The notes under the pieces are model-generated. The model worked only from the letters and a program-made list of their open reading frames with translations, made no database searches and was not told the DNA's origin. A stretch of DNA of 64,000 bases. Source: Ceratothoa steindachneri. Taxonomy: Eukaryota > Arthropoda > Malacostraca > Isopoda > Cymothoidae. The DNA lies in NCBI GenBank assembly GCA_963969495.1, contig OZ018333.1, positions 17,127,937 to 17,191,936 on the forward strand, in the 5' to 3' direction. Of the stretch, positions 63,620-64,000 are shown in pieces. The translations under genes were made by a program, and so were the position numbers. Position 1 is the first letter of the stretch; the number at the start of each line of letters is the position of its first letter.

Positions 63620-63970
63620 AAGTTATTTCGGTTTGTAAGCTTTTTCGGTGACTGCGAACACCGCAATTCAAAGTACATCGGCGTGACCTCTACAACCCTG
63701 TCAAGGCGACTGACAGCTCACCTGCAAGATGGCGCGATTAAAAAAAACACGCTCTCTCTCATGGCACTACCCTAACCCGTGAACGGCTGAATTGGGACAC
63801 TTCCATCATCCTGAGACTCCAAAACAGCAGAAGATTGCGGATGGCTGAAGTGGTCATTATTCAAATGAAGGAACCAGCAATTAACGTGCAACTTCAGCGG
63901 ATAGCCATACTTTGCCTACTTTGCCAGAGAACTAGATCGGAGCGACAAATAGTCAGATTTTTTTATTTTG
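63620..63970 (+). pseudogene. GIY-YIG endonuclease fragment of a Penelope-like element
   Basis: The plus-strand reading gives CEHRNSKYIGVTSTTLSRRL then AHLQDGAIKK (about 63653-63745), and after a frameshift LTRERLNWDTSIILRLQNSR, RLRMAEVVIIQ and PAINVQLQR (about 63772-63900). This is the Y-I-G-x-T...R-L-x-x-H...E...N-x-Q layout of GIY-YIG domains from Penelope-like retroelements. It belongs to a different lineage from the 57.4-kb copy. No RT is visible upstream, so the copy is 5'-truncated or its RT is unrecognisable. Confidence 0.72.
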
Positions 63971-64000
63971 ATTTTGATGAAATGTGTGATCGGGGTGAAG

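Overview
This window looks like a repeat-rich stretch of a large animal genome, most likely an arthropod and possibly a decapod crustacean. That placement is inferred from the mix of transposon families (CR1/L2-like and I/Jockey-like LINEs, Penelope-like element, Gypsy, mariner, Tigger, hAT) and from degenerate CCTAA-type repeats. I see no host protein-coding gene, no rRNA, no convincing functional tRNA, no CRISPR and no bacterial-style operon. Almost every long open frame belongs to a decayed mobile element. Boundaries are read by eye and are approximate unless a target-site duplication (TSD) is quoted.

Layout. 0.6-1.85 kb: minus-strand CR1/L2-like reverse transcriptase relic. 1.85-10.2 kb: two minus-strand copies of one I/Jockey-type LINE, head to tail, with complementary internal deletions. 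10.27-10.34 kb: a 78-bp truncated LINE tail with a 12-bp TSD. 11.59-20.36 kb: a 4,383-bp head-to-tail tandem duplication with almost no differences between the units; it carries a decayed orphan protein family (CFDTT / CRHH motifs), LINE fragments and two small foldback/MITE elements. 20.3-31.9 kb: at least six CR1-like LINE pieces in both orientations, one split by a 418-bp tRNA-headed SINE with a 10-bp TSD. 31.9-33.7 kb: foldbacks and hairpin repeats. 33.7-40.9 kb: one LINE (PHD-finger ORF1, endonuclease, reverse transcriptase) interrupted by a Tigger-like transposon, a CR1-like LINE fragment and an internally deleted mariner. 41.2-46.4 kb: a long-TIR transposon, an SGNH-type LINE ORF1 fragment and little else. 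46.7-48.2 kb: a LINE C-terminal zinc finger split by a hAT element with an 8-bp TSD. 48.5-55.3 kb: a relic Gypsy element flanked by direct copies of a hAT-transposase segment. 55.9-57.6 kb: a Penelope-like element with GIY-YIG. 59.2-59.9 kb: a hAT-type MITE containing a 56-bp minisatellite. 60.2-61.0 kb: another minus-strand LINE. 63.6-64.0 kb: a second GIY-YIG fragment.

Nothing here works as a pathway. The value lies in the insertion record: several exact TSDs and flanking-frame continuities allow relative dating of element families, and the near-identical tandem duplication is either very recent or an assembly artefact.
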